Program-made: the position numbers and the translations under genes | Notes under the pieces: model-generated | Seen by the model: the letters and a program-made list of their open reading frames with translations, nothing else | Databases searched by the model: none | Told to the model about the DNA's origin: nothing | Assembly (NCBI GenBank): GCA_029706075.1 | Contig: JAINUG010000720.1 | Span: 1-64,000, forward strand | Source of the DNA: Aldrovandia affinis | Lineage: Eukaryota; Chordata; Actinopteri; Notacanthiformes; Halosauridae | DNA length: 64,000 nucleotides | Reading direction: 5' to 3' | In this document: positions 63,937 through 64,000 of the stretch, piece by piece | How positions within the stretch are numbered: the first letter of the stretch is position 1 | How the letters are laid out: the number at the start of each line of letters is the position of its first letter

Positions 63937-64000
63937 TAGCCTACTTGCTTTATTGCCATATTCATAGTACTTTCTATTTACAAATCTAAGTGCTCCCTCT

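Larger units (their letters stand above)
61022..64000 (-). mobile_element. L1-like LINE ORF2 and 3' end, running off the window
   Basis: The minus strand holds the linker before RT (63936-63658), RT (63553-62627), the region after it (62317-61982) and a Cys/His C-terminal segment (61823-61389). A TA/CATA-rich tail lies at 61183-61250 with A-rich sequence to 61030. The endonuclease would lie beyond 64000. The frames are separated by indels. Its 3' end abuts the truncated 5' end of the older L1 at 58700-61010. Confidence 0.82.

Overview
The window looks like repeat-rich nuclear DNA from a ray-finned fish. The sign is the mixture of L2/Maui-like, CR1-like and L1-like LINEs, Tc1, pogo/Tigger, hAT and piggyBac relics, tRNA-derived SINEs with L2-type tails, long minisatellites and one large SecA-like gene. 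I know that gene family from fish annotations. The species cannot be named from the sequence.

The only convincing non-transposon gene lies on the minus strand at 24547..16435. It is intronless over about 8.1 kb and encodes a bacterial-type SecA ATPase fused to other modules. In order these are a possible N-myristoylation start, a Cys/His cluster, a Glu/Arg helix repeat, a decayed SecA motor, an intact SecA motor, a TPR-like stretch, hydrophobic segments, an OTU-like cysteine-protease module whose halves look swapped, and a C-terminal domain with a DH-P and His signature. Three reading frames carry it, separated by two apparent single-base losses (near 24178 and 17085). Allowing for both, the locus has a length divisible by three (about 2704 residues).

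Layout. 1-5.4 kb: LTR-like and hAT-MITE-like sequence, a degenerate array of about 190-bp units, a (CT)n tract and a 32-bp minisatellite. 5.4-8.8 kb: a decayed L2-like LINE (minus). 9.3-11.3 kb: a 48-bp minisatellite open on both strands. 11.3-16.4 kb: mostly unassigned AT-rich DNA with SINEs and an L1 scrap. 16.4-24.6 kb: the SecA-like gene. 24.7-27 kb: L2, SINE, Tc1 and L1 ORF1 fragments. 27.6-30.9 kb: a pogo element with terminal repeats and TA duplications, inserted in a hAT transposase gene. 32.9-34.2 kb: a non-autonomous hAT with an 8-bp duplication. 35.8-53.2 kb: a compound block made of an inverted arm (interrupted by a solo LTR) and three consecutive copies of a unit built from a truncated Tc1 plus unassigned sequence. 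That unit was later hit by two CR1s and three SINEs, and other copies in the window preserve their empty sites. 53.3-58.7 kb: microsatellites, an L2 fragment, SINEs and a piggyBac relic. 58.7-64 kb: two decayed L1-like LINEs, the second running off the window.

All calls come from reading sequence and translations by eye. No database search was run.
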